The notes beneath the pieces are model-generated. The model had not been told where the DNA came from and did no database searches. It saw only the letters and a program-made list of their open reading frames with translations. The translations under genes and the position numbers were made by a program. From NCBI GenBank assembly GCA_020349245.1, contig CP070764.1, forward strand, positions 3,134,952-3,179,391: a stretch of DNA of 44,440 nt, given 5' to 3'. Shown here piece after piece: positions 35,813 through 43,808 of the stretch; positions within the stretch are counted from its first letter, which is position 1, and the number at the start of each line of letters is the position of its first letter. This stretch comes from Chloroflexota bacterium (GTDB lineage Bacteria > Chloroflexota > Anaerolineae > Anaerolineales > UBA4823).

Positions 35813-37834
35813 TCAATCCTGCTCAATAGCCAAATTTCCATCAGGTTCGATGCTTTCCGCGATGAGATCGATCAAATCTTTAACCACAAGCTTGTCCTCA
35901 ACGCCTGCGGTTTTAACAGCATCCTGGAACATAACGTAATCTTTTGGACAAGCGACAACCATCGTCGACACACCGGGTACAGCAGCAGCTTCCTTGACCC
36001 GGTTCTCCGCTGGACGTTCAGAAACTTCTGGGGGATCCTCCATCCAAATTCGCCCGCCTCCAGCGCCACAACAAAAGGTATTCTCCCTGTTCCGTGGCAT
36101 TTCGAGCAGCTCGCATCCAAGGGCCGCAATCACCCTGCGAGGGGCTTCATATTCACCATTGTAACGACCCAGGTAGCAAGGATCGTGGTAGGTGACCTTA
36201 TAGCCTAATGACTTTGATATTTTCAACCGACCATTGGCAATTAATTGGTCAAAAAGCTGCGAGTAGTGCAGGACAGAATAATGCTCCTGACCATTCTTAG
36301 AATACTCATTTTGAAGTGTGTTGAAAGAATGAGGATCTGTGGTGATGATGGTCTTGAACTTGCTGTTCGTTAGCGTGGCCAGGTTGTTTTCCGCCAGCAT
36401 ATCGAACAAACCTTCTTCGCCTACCCGGCGTACATCATTCCCGGAATTTTGTTCACCCTCATAAAGAATACCAAAATCTAAATCGATAGATTGGAATATC
36501 TTCGCCAGTAATTCAGATTTATTGATCATACTGTCATGATAAGAGGCGTAATCACCGACAAACCAAAGGTATTCCACATCTTCTCGCCGGGCATCTTTTA
36601 TCTTGGGTGAAATAGACTTTGTCCATCTTGCTCGCATGCGATCGGATTTTCCGAATGAATTTCCATATCGCCCCAGATTTGCGAGGGCATCCTGCAGTTG
36701 GGGATCAATCTCACCTTCTAGCACTAGATAGCGACGCATGTCCACAATCGATGTCAGTTGGTCAATAAATACCGGGCAAACGCTGACACAAGCCAAGCAG
36801 CTGGTACATGCCCAGAGCTCATCTGCGGAGATCACGTCCCCGTGCATCTTCTTGCCATTTGGCGATTGCCACATATAGGAACCGAGCTTGACCATTATGT
36901 CCCTTGGGGACAAGCTGAATCCAGTTGCGTGAGCAGGACAGACATCCTGGCAGCGACCACAGCGAGTGCAGGATTCAAAGTCAAGCAGCTGCTTCCAAGT
37001 AAAATCTTGCCAATTTTCTACACCTGGCTCTTCTTCTGAGATAGGTGTTTTAAGTTTCCCTTTTGGTTGGAGCGAGCGGAAAAAGATATTGGTCGGCGCG
37101 GATAATAAATGCCAGAATTTTGTGAATGGCACACTTGCCAGGGCGACAAAAGCGATCAGCATATGTGCGATCCATAATGAATAATGCAAGGTGCGGTTTG
37201 ATGGATCGCCAAACGTACGTAAGGCGTTGCCAATCGCGTTCCCCACAGGTGACCATATCGCCCAATCAGGTTGAGCGACAGCAATCCGCAATCCTTCAAC
37301 CATGTATCCGGAAATCGCGATGATCACCAGCATCGTCAGCGAATAGGCATCATCCCATTTGAAGGATCTGACGGGTATATTTGCCAACCTATCTGGATGG
37401 GCTAAATAACGCCGATAAATTGCCATTCCTAGGCCGATACAAAGTAATAATCCAAAGATATCAAGGACAAGTTCGAAGATTACATATACCCAACCGGTGA
37501 GGAACTGTACATTAAAAAATAGTTTCGTTACATCCCAGTCGATTGTGGCAAGTGCTGTGCCGATGAAAAGGGCGATCATACCCCAGAAGATCGTGAAGTG
37601 CATGATCCCAGGATAAGGATCTTTTATTGTCCGCGCCTGTCCAATTGCCTGTACTAAGAAAGACCATACGCGGACTCCGACCTTATCTCTTCGTTGCTCT
37701 GGTTTACCTTTTAACCACCTGCGCACGCGACGGATTGCACCATAACCGAAAATGATGATCGTCAACAAACCCAGGAGGTATTGTGCAATCTCCACCCAGT
37801 GAGGTATATTCCAGAAGGTTTCTCTGATAGGCAT
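35813..37834 (-). CDS. Membrane cytochrome b/HdrD-like fusion, likely Etf:(mena)quinone oxidoreductase
   Basis: A 673-residue fusion. Residues about 14-245 form five membrane helices of the NarI/DsrM-type cytochrome b, with candidate heme histidines H79, H217, H224 and H242. Two [4Fe-4S] sites follow, C289-C299 (CTRCGRCQDVCP) and C343-C353 (CTSCLACVSVCP). Then comes an HdrD-like C-terminal part with one CCG-type domain (HDPCYLGR; TFCCGAGGGRIW; VVACPKD). The first CCG position (GEQNSGNDVRR) has no cysteines. Proteins of this build next to etfBA (EMO/DUF224 group) are proposed to pass electrons between Etf and menaquinone. It follows etfA by 23 bp. Confidence 0.9.
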   Translation of the reverse strand: MPIRETFWNIPHWVEIAQYLLGLLTIIIFGYGAIRRVRRWLKGKPEQRRDKVGVRVWSFLVQAIGQARTIKDPYPGIMHFTIFWGMIALFIGTALATIDWDVTKLFFNVQFLTGWVYVIFELVLDIFGLLLCIGLGMAIYRRYLAHPDRLANIPVRSFKWDDAYSLTMLVIIAISGYMVEGLRIAVAQPDWAIWSPVGNAIGNALRTFGDPSNRTLHYSLWIAHMLIAFVALASVPFTKFWHLLSAPTNIFFRSLQPKGKLKTPISEEEPGVENWQDFTWKQLLDFESCTRCGRCQDVCPAHATGFSLSPRDIMVKLGSYMWQSPNGKKMHGDVISADELWACTSCLACVSVCPVFIDQLTSIVDMRRYLVLEGEIDPQLQDALANLGRYGNSFGKSDRMRARWTKSISPKIKDARREDVEYLWFVGDYASYHDSMINKSELLAKIFQSIDLDFGILYEGEQNSGNDVRRVGEEGLFDMLAENNLATLTNSKFKTIITTDPHSFNTLQNEYSKNGQEHYSVLHYSQLFDQLIANGRLKISKSLGYKVTYHDPCYLGRYNGEYEAPRRVIAALGCELLEMPRNRENTFCCGAGGGRIWMEDPPEVSERPAENRVKEAAAVPGVSTMVVACPKDYVMFQDAVKTAGVEDKLVVKDLIDLIAESIEPDGNLAIEQD

Positions 37835-37857
37835 ATTTGCTTCCTCAAGGCAAACGC

Positions 37858-38820
37858 TCAGCTCTCTGAGAGCTTTTCGGTCAGGGCAGGTATCAGGTCA
37901 AAGATATCTTCTACGACCCCATACTTCGCAATATTGAAGATCGGTGCAGCCGGGTCTGTGTTAACGGCGATAATGATCTCACTGCCTGTGATTCCTTCAA
38001 CATGCTCGGGTGCTCCGCTGATTCCCAGGGCAAGATATACTTTTGGTTTTACACGAAAGCCAGATTTTCCTACTAAGCGAGAAGTTGGCAACCAACCTTG
38101 ATCGACTACCGGCCGGGAAGCACAAACAATACCCCCAATAGCTTCAGCAAGCTCTTCAGCTATTTCGATATTATCTTCTAGCTGGATTCCACGTCCAATC
38201 GCGATCAATAATGGTTCCGAAGCAATGTCAACATCACTAGAATCTGGTTCGATATATTTCACTAAAGACATTCTTGACTCGTCAAAGATTGGCGGTGCTG
38301 TGTTCAGCACTGTTGATTCTTTGGAACTATGTCCATCTTCTGGTTTATACCCGCCAGGTACCATTGTGATCAGGCATGTAGTTGATGGTAATTCACCTTG
38401 GGCCAAGATCTTTCCCCCGTAAAGCAGGCTGGTGAATTTAGGCGATGATCCATTCGAGAAGTATAGGCATGAGCTGATCAGTGGAAGGCCGGTTTTTGCA
38501 GAGAGTATATTTGCGATCTCCATACCGATTGAGGTGTGACCAAAGAGCATCGCCCGCGGTTCGTGTTCGTTGAGAATATTTTGAAGCGTTTGCTGGTAAG
38601 CCTCGGAGGTAAAATTGGCTACTCGGGGATCATCAACATAAAGGATCTTGTCTGCAGCGAGTCCTTTGGCTAAATTCTCTGCACCAGACCCCAACAAAAC
38701 TCCGTATACTTCTCCACCAGTTGCCTGTGATAACTGGTGAGCGGCTGCGCACATCACATATGAGATTTCTGCAACTTCACCCCGGATGTGTTCAATATTT
38801 ACTAGAATATCGTTACTCAT
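37858..38820 (-). CDS. etfA: Electron transfer flavoprotein alpha subunit
   Basis: A 320-residue EtfA. The N-terminal Rossmann part is followed by the FAD domain with CASRPVVDQGWLP, LVGKSGFRVKPKVYLALGIS, then GAPEHVEGI and AVNTDPAAPIF. Started at ATG 38820, which has GGGAGGA six bases upstream and lies 13 bp after etfB; a longer frame to 38865 would overlap etfB. No N-terminal ferredoxin domain is attached. Whether this Etf is of the bifurcating type cannot be told by eye. Confidence 0.94.
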   Translation of the reverse strand: MSNDILVNIEHIRGEVAEISYVMCAAAHQLSQATGGEVYGVLLGSGAENLAKGLAADKILYVDDPRVANFTSEAYQQTLQNILNEHEPRAMLFGHTSIGMEIANILSAKTGLPLISSCLYFSNGSSPKFTSLLYGGKILAQGELPSTTCLITMVPGGYKPEDGHSSKESTVLNTAPPIFDESRMSLVKYIEPDSSDVDIASEPLLIAIGRGIQLEDNIEIAEELAEAIGGIVCASRPVVDQGWLPTSRLVGKSGFRVKPKVYLALGISGAPEHVEGITGSEIIIAVNTDPAAPIFNIAKYGVVEDIFDLIPALTEKLSES

Positions 38821-38833
38821 TGAAATCCTCCCA

Positions 38834-39598
38834 TCAGCGCACACCAAGTTCGTTAAAGATCCCAATCAACCTATCAGCAATATCATCTATGCTGCCTTCA
38901 AGCATCGTTGCACCTTCACCTGCCTCAGGCTGGTACATGCGTTCAATCTTTGGGCCTCCAGATAAATCAAATTGTCCGGCATAGATCTCTTCGATTTCTG
39001 CAGTTTTCATTGCTTGCCGAACCTTGCTAACCGCGACATATCTTGGGGGCTGTTCGGCTACTTGGATACCCAGGACTGCAGGGAGGTTAATATCGAATTC
39101 CGCTGTTAACCCACCTGGATACTCTTTATGAATTTTTGCTATAGAATCTTGGAGAGTTACTTTGGCTACGTACCCGATAAAGGGCCAGTCGAGATAACCA
39201 GCCAAGAGCGGACCAATAGAACCATCCAGATCTTCATTTGCCTCCACGCCAGCAAGAATTAAATCCGGACTCATGTCCTTGATCGGTTCGACCAGTACAC
39301 GAGCGAGTGCATGGTTGTTGATTCCCGATTCGTATTCGCCAGTTACTTTGACCAATCGATCGGCTCCTTTTGCTGCTGCGGTGAAAAGAATGTCATCGAC
39401 ACCCTCAATTTCGGGGGAGAGGATTGTCACATGAGCTCCATAACGCTCTTTCAGCAGGATCGCTTCCTCGATAGCGTGGTCATCCAGCTCATTAATGATC
39501 AGGCGCAACCAAGTCATATCGAGAGCTGTACCAGAATCGTCTATCTCCAATTCTTCAACTAAGTCCGGTACCAGCTTTGCGAGAACAATAATGTTCAT
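38834..39598 (-). CDS. etfB: Electron transfer flavoprotein beta subunit
   Basis: A 254-residue EtfB beginning MNIIVLAKLVPD. The nucleotide-binding region is LILAGVEANEDLDGSIGPLL then AGYLDWPFIGYV, and the loop LPAVLGIQVAEQPPRYVA is typical. EtfB with EtfA forms the FAD heterodimer receiving electrons from acyl-CoA or other dehydrogenases. No acyl-CoA dehydrogenase is in the window, so the donor is unknown. The gene lies directly between two HdrD-like genes and etfA. GAGGAGGAAAGGA precedes ATG. Confidence 0.94.
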   Translation of the reverse strand: MNIIVLAKLVPDLVEELEIDDSGTALDMTWLRLIINELDDHAIEEAILLKERYGAHVTILSPEIEGVDDILFTAAAKGADRLVKVTGEYESGINNHALARVLVEPIKDMSPDLILAGVEANEDLDGSIGPLLAGYLDWPFIGYVAKVTLQDSIAKIHKEYPGGLTAEFDINLPAVLGIQVAEQPPRYVAVSKVRQAMKTAEIEEIYAGQFDLSGGPKIERMYQPEAGEGATMLEGSIDDIADRLIGIFNELGVR

Positions 39599-39609
39599 TC
39601 CTTTCCTCC

Positions 39610-40824
39610 TCAGTCTTCTGGTTCCAATGCATCTGCGATTAATTCAGCAATATCTTTTACTGCCAAGCGCCCCGCGCCTTGGACCATCTTTGCTGCATCC
39701 TCAAAGCGAGGCGGTTCATATGGACAAGCTACAGCAAGAATATCTGCATTAACAGAAACAGCCTCTTGGATGCGCCATTCTGATAACCTGACATGTGCTT
39801 TTTCCCATTGAAACCCATCCAGCCACATACCACCACCACCGCCTCCGCAGCACAAGCTGTAGGTGCGGTTATGCGGCATTTCAACTAATTCAAGGCCAGG
39901 GATCGCTTTCAAGAGAGTCCTGGGAGCGTCGTATATTCCATTGGCCCGTCCCAGGTAGCAGGGATCGTGAAAGGTTACTCTACGTTCAATTTGATTGATT
40001 AATTTGGATTTCAAATCTTCAATTCGTTCGGCAACAAATTCGGTGAAATGCTGAACAGGATATTCGATACCTAATTTTGGATATTCATTTTTGATCGCAT
40101 TGTAAGCATGCGGATCCGAGGTGATGATTTGTTTGAAATCATATCGTTCGAAGGATATACCATTTTTCTCGGCTAACATTTCAAACAAACCGCGTTCACC
40201 AGCGAGTCTCTGCGAATCTCCATCACTGTTTTCTTCGGGGCCCAAAATCGCGAAATCGACATTTAATGCACGCAATATCTTTGCCATAGCCCTAGTAGTC
40301 AACTGGACCCGTGGATGGTAGGATGGATAGTCACTCACAAACCATAGAATGTCAAACGGTCTTCGGGCTTCGCGAAAAGTGGGGATCTCGAAATCGAGCC
40401 CTTTTATCCATTCTGCACGTTTTCGTGGTGATTCTCCCAATGGGTTTCCATATCGCTGAGAATTCATTAACGCATCTTGAAGCTCTGTGGGTACATTCCC
40501 CGAAAGAAGCAACTCCTCTTTTGTTCTGGTCATTAATCCGAGAGTTATTGGAATCTCTTTTGGGCAGACCGAGGTGCAGGCATAGCAGGATACACACATC
40601 CAGACGGTATCGGTTTTTAAGATATTTTCGAATCTATCTGCCCGAAGGTAGGCGATCATTCGACCTGGAGGGAATCCCATGAGGTAACCGAACGGGCAAA
40701 CGCCGCTGCATGTTCCACACTGCAAGCAAGCTTTTATCCGCTCACCATTTTCTACTTCAAAAAGGCTCGTGTAAAACGTGTCGCTATAAGATTGATCCTG
40801 CGTTTGGGCGGCAGTAATTGTCAT
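39610..40824 (-). CDS. Soluble HdrD/GlpC-like Fe-S oxidoreductase
   Basis: A 404-residue protein from ATG 40824 (AAAGGAGG upstream; a longer frame to 40854 is rejected). Two [4Fe-4S] sites are C33-C43 (CLQCGTCSGVCP) and C77-C87 (CVSCYACTSVCP). One CCG-type domain follows (HDPCYLGRANG; SLCCGGGGGGMW; VACPYEP). The first CCG position reads FVSDYPSYH and GPEENSDGD with no cysteines. It closely parallels the soluble half of the membrane fusion at 35813, so the two look like paralogues, one soluble and one membrane-bound. It is the first gene of the 16-kb block; interaction with EtfAB is the most likely role. Confidence 0.9.
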   Translation of the reverse strand: MTITAAQTQDQSYSDTFYTSLFEVENGERIKACLQCGTCSGVCPFGYLMGFPPGRMIAYLRADRFENILKTDTVWMCVSCYACTSVCPKEIPITLGLMTRTKEELLLSGNVPTELQDALMNSQRYGNPLGESPRKRAEWIKGLDFEIPTFREARRPFDILWFVSDYPSYHPRVQLTTRAMAKILRALNVDFAILGPEENSDGDSQRLAGERGLFEMLAEKNGISFERYDFKQIITSDPHAYNAIKNEYPKLGIEYPVQHFTEFVAERIEDLKSKLINQIERRVTFHDPCYLGRANGIYDAPRTLLKAIPGLELVEMPHNRTYSLCCGGGGGGMWLDGFQWEKAHVRLSEWRIQEAVSVNADILAVACPYEPPRFEDAAKMVQGAGRLAVKDIAELIADALEPED

Positions 40825-40884
40825 AAGAAGCCTCCTTTTGGACTGCGTAGACAAGTGATGCCGAAGATATAACGCGCTTATGAA

Positions 40885-40912
40885 TGATTATTTATCGGTA
40901 GGTAAATAATCA
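40885..40912. promoter_or_regulatory. Long inverted repeat, probable operator of the Etf/Hdr operon
   Basis: Arms TGATTATTTA and TAAATAATCA are exact reverse complements, separated by 8 nt (TCGGTAGG). It lies 61 bp upstream of the first operon gene and just upstream of a possible -10. There is no T run, so an operator is more likely than a terminator. Confidence 0.55.
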
Positions 40913-41114
40913 GAAATTGTCTACACCATACCGGTAATTAATTGTGAAGCTGACCTCCAAGATTGGTGATTGGGCTTGAATGAGGGTATATCCTTGAGGG
41001 CAAAGGGGGAGCGTTCATGAGACTCTAATGTTCTACATTATTATTAACTTGCCTATCTATGAATATAGTATCGAAGATAGGAATAGGCACACTAGTAACA
41101 AAATGCACTGTATA

Positions 41115-41132
41115 TTGTGATATCTGTCACAA
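41115..41132. promoter_or_regulatory. CRP/FNR-type operator upstream of fdhD
   Basis: TTGTGA-TATCTG-TCACAA, containing the full TGTGA-N6-TCACA consensus, with one further matching A/T base pair on each side. Its centre (41123.5) is about 60 bp before the start expected from the TATGCT box at 41171, close to the class I activator position. Confidence 0.6.
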
Positions 41133-41170
41133 TTAATTTTCAACCAATTTTCATTGGAAATTTTGAAGAT

Positions 41171-41180
41171 TATGCTAAAC
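41171..41180 (+). promoter_or_regulatory. -10 region for fdhD
   Basis: TATGCTAAAC offers TATGCT (41171-41176), or TAAACT four bases later. No good -35 is present, which fits an activator-dependent promoter. Leader of about 70 nt to the fdhD ATG. Confidence 0.35.
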
Positions 41181-41256
41181 TAAGACCTGCGAAGAGGAAT
41201 AGTTATTTAATGGACACGAGTAACAGGAATATTGGTAAACGGGAGTGGAGTCGGTT

Positions 41257-42069
41257 ATGAAACAGGATATTAACATTATTCATTACCATCAATTTAAATC
41301 GGGAAGTTTTGAGTTAGTCAGTGGTGAAGTGATCGTCGAATCACCATTAGATCTTTATGTAAACGGGGAATCATGGCTTACTTTTATGTGTACGCCGAAC
41401 CGACAAGATTCACTCGCAGTCGGTTTTCTTTATAATGAAGGCGTGGTAGATTCCATTAAACAAGTTTTAGATATCCATATTTGTGAAAGTGGGGAAGTTG
41501 CGGATATATGGTTGGACCGTAAGGTAGAAAAACCAAAGGAGTGGAAGAGAACTTCTGGTTGCACTGGTGGATATACCACGGCAGATTTCAAATCCGGTGT
41601 ACCGCCAATATCATCAAAATTTTCACTTTATTCGAATTATGTCCGACATTTGGTTGAAAGGTTATTAGAATCCCAGAACCTCTACACAAAATCCGGTGGG
41701 GTTCATACCTCTATCTTGACTGATGGCGAGAAATTTGCCTTGTCAGCTGAAGATGTTGGGCGCCACAATACACTGGATAAGATAGCTGGAATGTATCTCA
41801 TGGATAGAGTGGATGTGGAAAATAAGATCTTATTGACCACGGGGCGGGTCAGCTCAGACATGCTTCAGAAGTCTGCTCGAATTGGGGCAGCGATTGTTAT
41901 CTCCAGAACCTCTCCAACTTCAATGTCGATTGAGTTAGCGGAGAAATGGGGGATAACTTTAATCGGGTATGCACGTAAAGATCGTTTCAATCTTTATACA
42001 CATCCAGAACGAATATTGGAAACTGATCACAAAGGGATTTACCATGCATATAAACTCGATTCGAATTAA
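41257..42069 (+). CDS. fdhD: Formate dehydrogenase accessory sulfurtransferase FdhD
   Basis: A 270-residue FdhD that passes sulfur from IscS/SufS-type desulfurases to the Mo/W-bis-MGD cofactor of formate dehydrogenase. Family marks are ESPLDLYVNGE, TPNRQDSLAVGFLYNEGVV, KSGGVHTS, LSAEDVGRHNTLDKIAG, TGRVSSDMLQKS and VISRTSPTSMSIELA. The loop cysteine is C102 in TSGCTGGYT; the second Cys of the E. coli CxxC loop is replaced by Gly. Start ATG 41257 has GGAG at a 6-base spacing. The next gene overlaps its end by 26 bp. Confidence 0.95.
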   Translation: MKQDINIIHYHQFKSGSFELVSGEVIVESPLDLYVNGESWLTFMCTPNRQDSLAVGFLYNEGVVDSIKQVLDIHICESGEVADIWLDRKVEKPKEWKRTSGCTGGYTTADFKSGVPPISSKFSLYSNYVRHLVERLLESQNLYTKSGGVHTSILTDGEKFALSAEDVGRHNTLDKIAGMYLMDRVDVENKILLTTGRVSSDMLQKSARIGAAIVISRTSPTSMSIELAEKWGITLIGYARKDRFNLYTHPERILETDHKGIYHAYKLDSN

Positions 42070-43753
42070 GGCAGTCGATCCTCAAATCAAAGAGTTCGCT
42101 GAAAAACTTGAATACAACCCAGAAGCGATCCTGGAAATATTGGTCGAATTACATGAGAGTCGCGGCGTGCTGCAGAGAAACGAAATTCAACAGATCGCTT
42201 CAGCACTTGAGATACCTGCAGAGAAGGTATTTGGGATCGCCTCGTTTTATTCAATGTTGCAAGCACCGAAAGAGGCAGCACGGATTTGCGATGGTCCAGC
42301 ATGCTGGCTGAAAGGGGCTGGACAAATTGATCCATCTAATGCTTTTTTACATGTGAATGGCATGGATCCAGCAGAGAGGCTGATGCAATTGGAAAGGAGC
42401 AGCTGCTTGGGTTTGTGCGATATCGCCCCTGCGGCGCTGGCGGGAGAGACGCAGCTGGGTCCCCTGGAAATTAAAGAGAAGGTTGTGATGCCTGCACCTG
42501 GCGCCGTGGGTGTCCCGGTATATCAGCAACCGTTACCAAACGAACAAAGAGTTTTGCTTTCGGATATCCAACATATTGATCCTAATGATATTGATTCGGC
42601 CTTGGAATATGGCGCGTATCGAGCCTTCCAGAATGCCTTATCCAATTCACCGGAGAAGGTGATCGCTGAATTGGAAAAATCCGGATTGAAAGGCCGCGGA
42701 GGGGCAGGGTTTCCTGTTGGGAGAAAATGGCGTTTGGTAGCTGAAATGGAAAGTGATGAAAAATTCATAATCTGTAATGCCGACGAATCCGAGCCACTGA
42801 CTTTTAAAGACCGGGTGTTGATCGATGCGAATCCCCATAAGATTTTGGAAGGTATGTTGCTTGCTGGATATGCTGTCGGTGCGAAGACCGGATTTATCTA
42901 TCTGCGGGGCGAATACACCAGGCAAGGGACGAGACTGGAAAACGCAATTGTACAAGCAAAAGAAAAAGGTCTTCTCGGGGATGAAATTTTGGGTAGCGGT
43001 TTTTCTTTCAACATTTATCTTCACCGTGGAGCCGGGGCATATATTTGTGGAGAAGAAACAGCATTGATCGAATCGCTTGAGGGGAAACGCGGGGAACCAC
43101 GCATCCGCCCTCCATACCCGGCAAGCTATGGGTATCATGGAAAACCTACAGTTGTGAACAATGTAGAATCATTTGCCTATATCTCAGAAATTATTGACAA
43201 GGGTGGGGAGTGGTACTGCAATATTGGATTATCAGCATTACCAGGGACTAAGCTCTATACGCTCCTAGGTCATGTCAATCGCCCTGGTTTATTTGAAACA
43301 CATTATGGAATTTCTTTACGCCAGGTGATTGAAGATTTCGGTGGGGGAATGCAATCTGGTTCCGAATTTAATTTCGCACTGACTGGGGGAGCTGCCGGAA
43401 CGATCGTCTCTAGCGATTACCTCGATGTCCCTATCGGCAGTTCTCCGGGAATTTCACTTGGTTCAGGAGCTATTCTGGTATGTGATCAATCAATTTCGCC
43501 GGTTAAATTGCTAAGAGAATTGATGTACTTCTTCGAAGTTGAGTCATGTGGGAAATGTACTCCATGCCGCATAGGTACACGACATGCCCGCCTGCTTTTA
43601 GACACTGTCATATCCGGGACTCAGGTGAAAGGCGTACAGGAAGAACTGGTCAATCTGGCGAATTTGCTGAAGACATCGTCTTTCTGTGGGCTTGGGCAGT
43701 TTGCGGCGATGCCGATTAATTCCTTTATTCAAAACTTCCAGCACGTCCTTTAA
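42044..43753 (+). CDS. Fused NuoE-NuoF-type NADH-binding flavoprotein subunit
   Basis: A 569-residue fusion. Residues about 1-140 form a NuoE-like thioredoxin fold with [2Fe-2S] ligands C82, C87, C121, C125. From about 180 it is NuoF: FMN site GRGGAGFPVGRKW (217-229), NADESEPLTFKDR, GAGAYICGEETALIESLEGK, and the [4Fe-4S] ligands C502, C505, C508 and C548 (ESCGKCTPCRIG; SFCGLGQ). Such FdsG/FdsB- or HydB-type proteins connect NAD(H) to a formate dehydrogenase or hydrogenase. FdhD upstream favours formate dehydrogenase. ATG 42044 chosen as the first start giving only the NuoE fold. No C-terminal 2x[4Fe-4S] extension of the HydB kind is present. Confidence 0.93.
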   Translation: MHINSIRIKAVDPQIKEFAEKLEYNPEAILEILVELHESRGVLQRNEIQQIASALEIPAEKVFGIASFYSMLQAPKEAARICDGPACWLKGAGQIDPSNAFLHVNGMDPAERLMQLERSSCLGLCDIAPAALAGETQLGPLEIKEKVVMPAPGAVGVPVYQQPLPNEQRVLLSDIQHIDPNDIDSALEYGAYRAFQNALSNSPEKVIAELEKSGLKGRGGAGFPVGRKWRLVAEMESDEKFIICNADESEPLTFKDRVLIDANPHKILEGMLLAGYAVGAKTGFIYLRGEYTRQGTRLENAIVQAKEKGLLGDEILGSGFSFNIYLHRGAGAYICGEETALIESLEGKRGEPRIRPPYPASYGYHGKPTVVNNVESFAYISEIIDKGGEWYCNIGLSALPGTKLYTLLGHVNRPGLFETHYGISLRQVIEDFGGGMQSGSEFNFALTGGAAGTIVSSDYLDVPIGSSPGISLGSGAILVCDQSISPVKLLRELMYFFEVESCGKCTPCRIGTRHARLLLDTVISGTQVKGVQEELVNLANLLKTSSFCGLGQFAAMPINSFIQNFQHVL

Positions 43754-43808
43754 ATAGATCGTATGGGCATTTTGACTGGTTCGAACCCATCTCAAGGAGA
43801 ACAGCAAA

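Larger units (their letters stand above)
40825..41256. other. Divergent intergenic region between the Etf/Hdr operon and the formate dehydrogenase genes
   Basis: 432 bp, AT-rich, no gene-like frame. It holds the leftward ribosome site, a long inverted repeat (40885-40912), an interrupted dyad CCTATCT/AGATAGG (41052-41058 and 41075-41081), the CRP-type site (41115-41132) and the fdhD promoter. TTATAT-like sequence on the minus strand at about 40873-40868 is a possible -10 for the leftward operon. The dense symmetry suggests more than one regulator. Confidence 0.7.
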
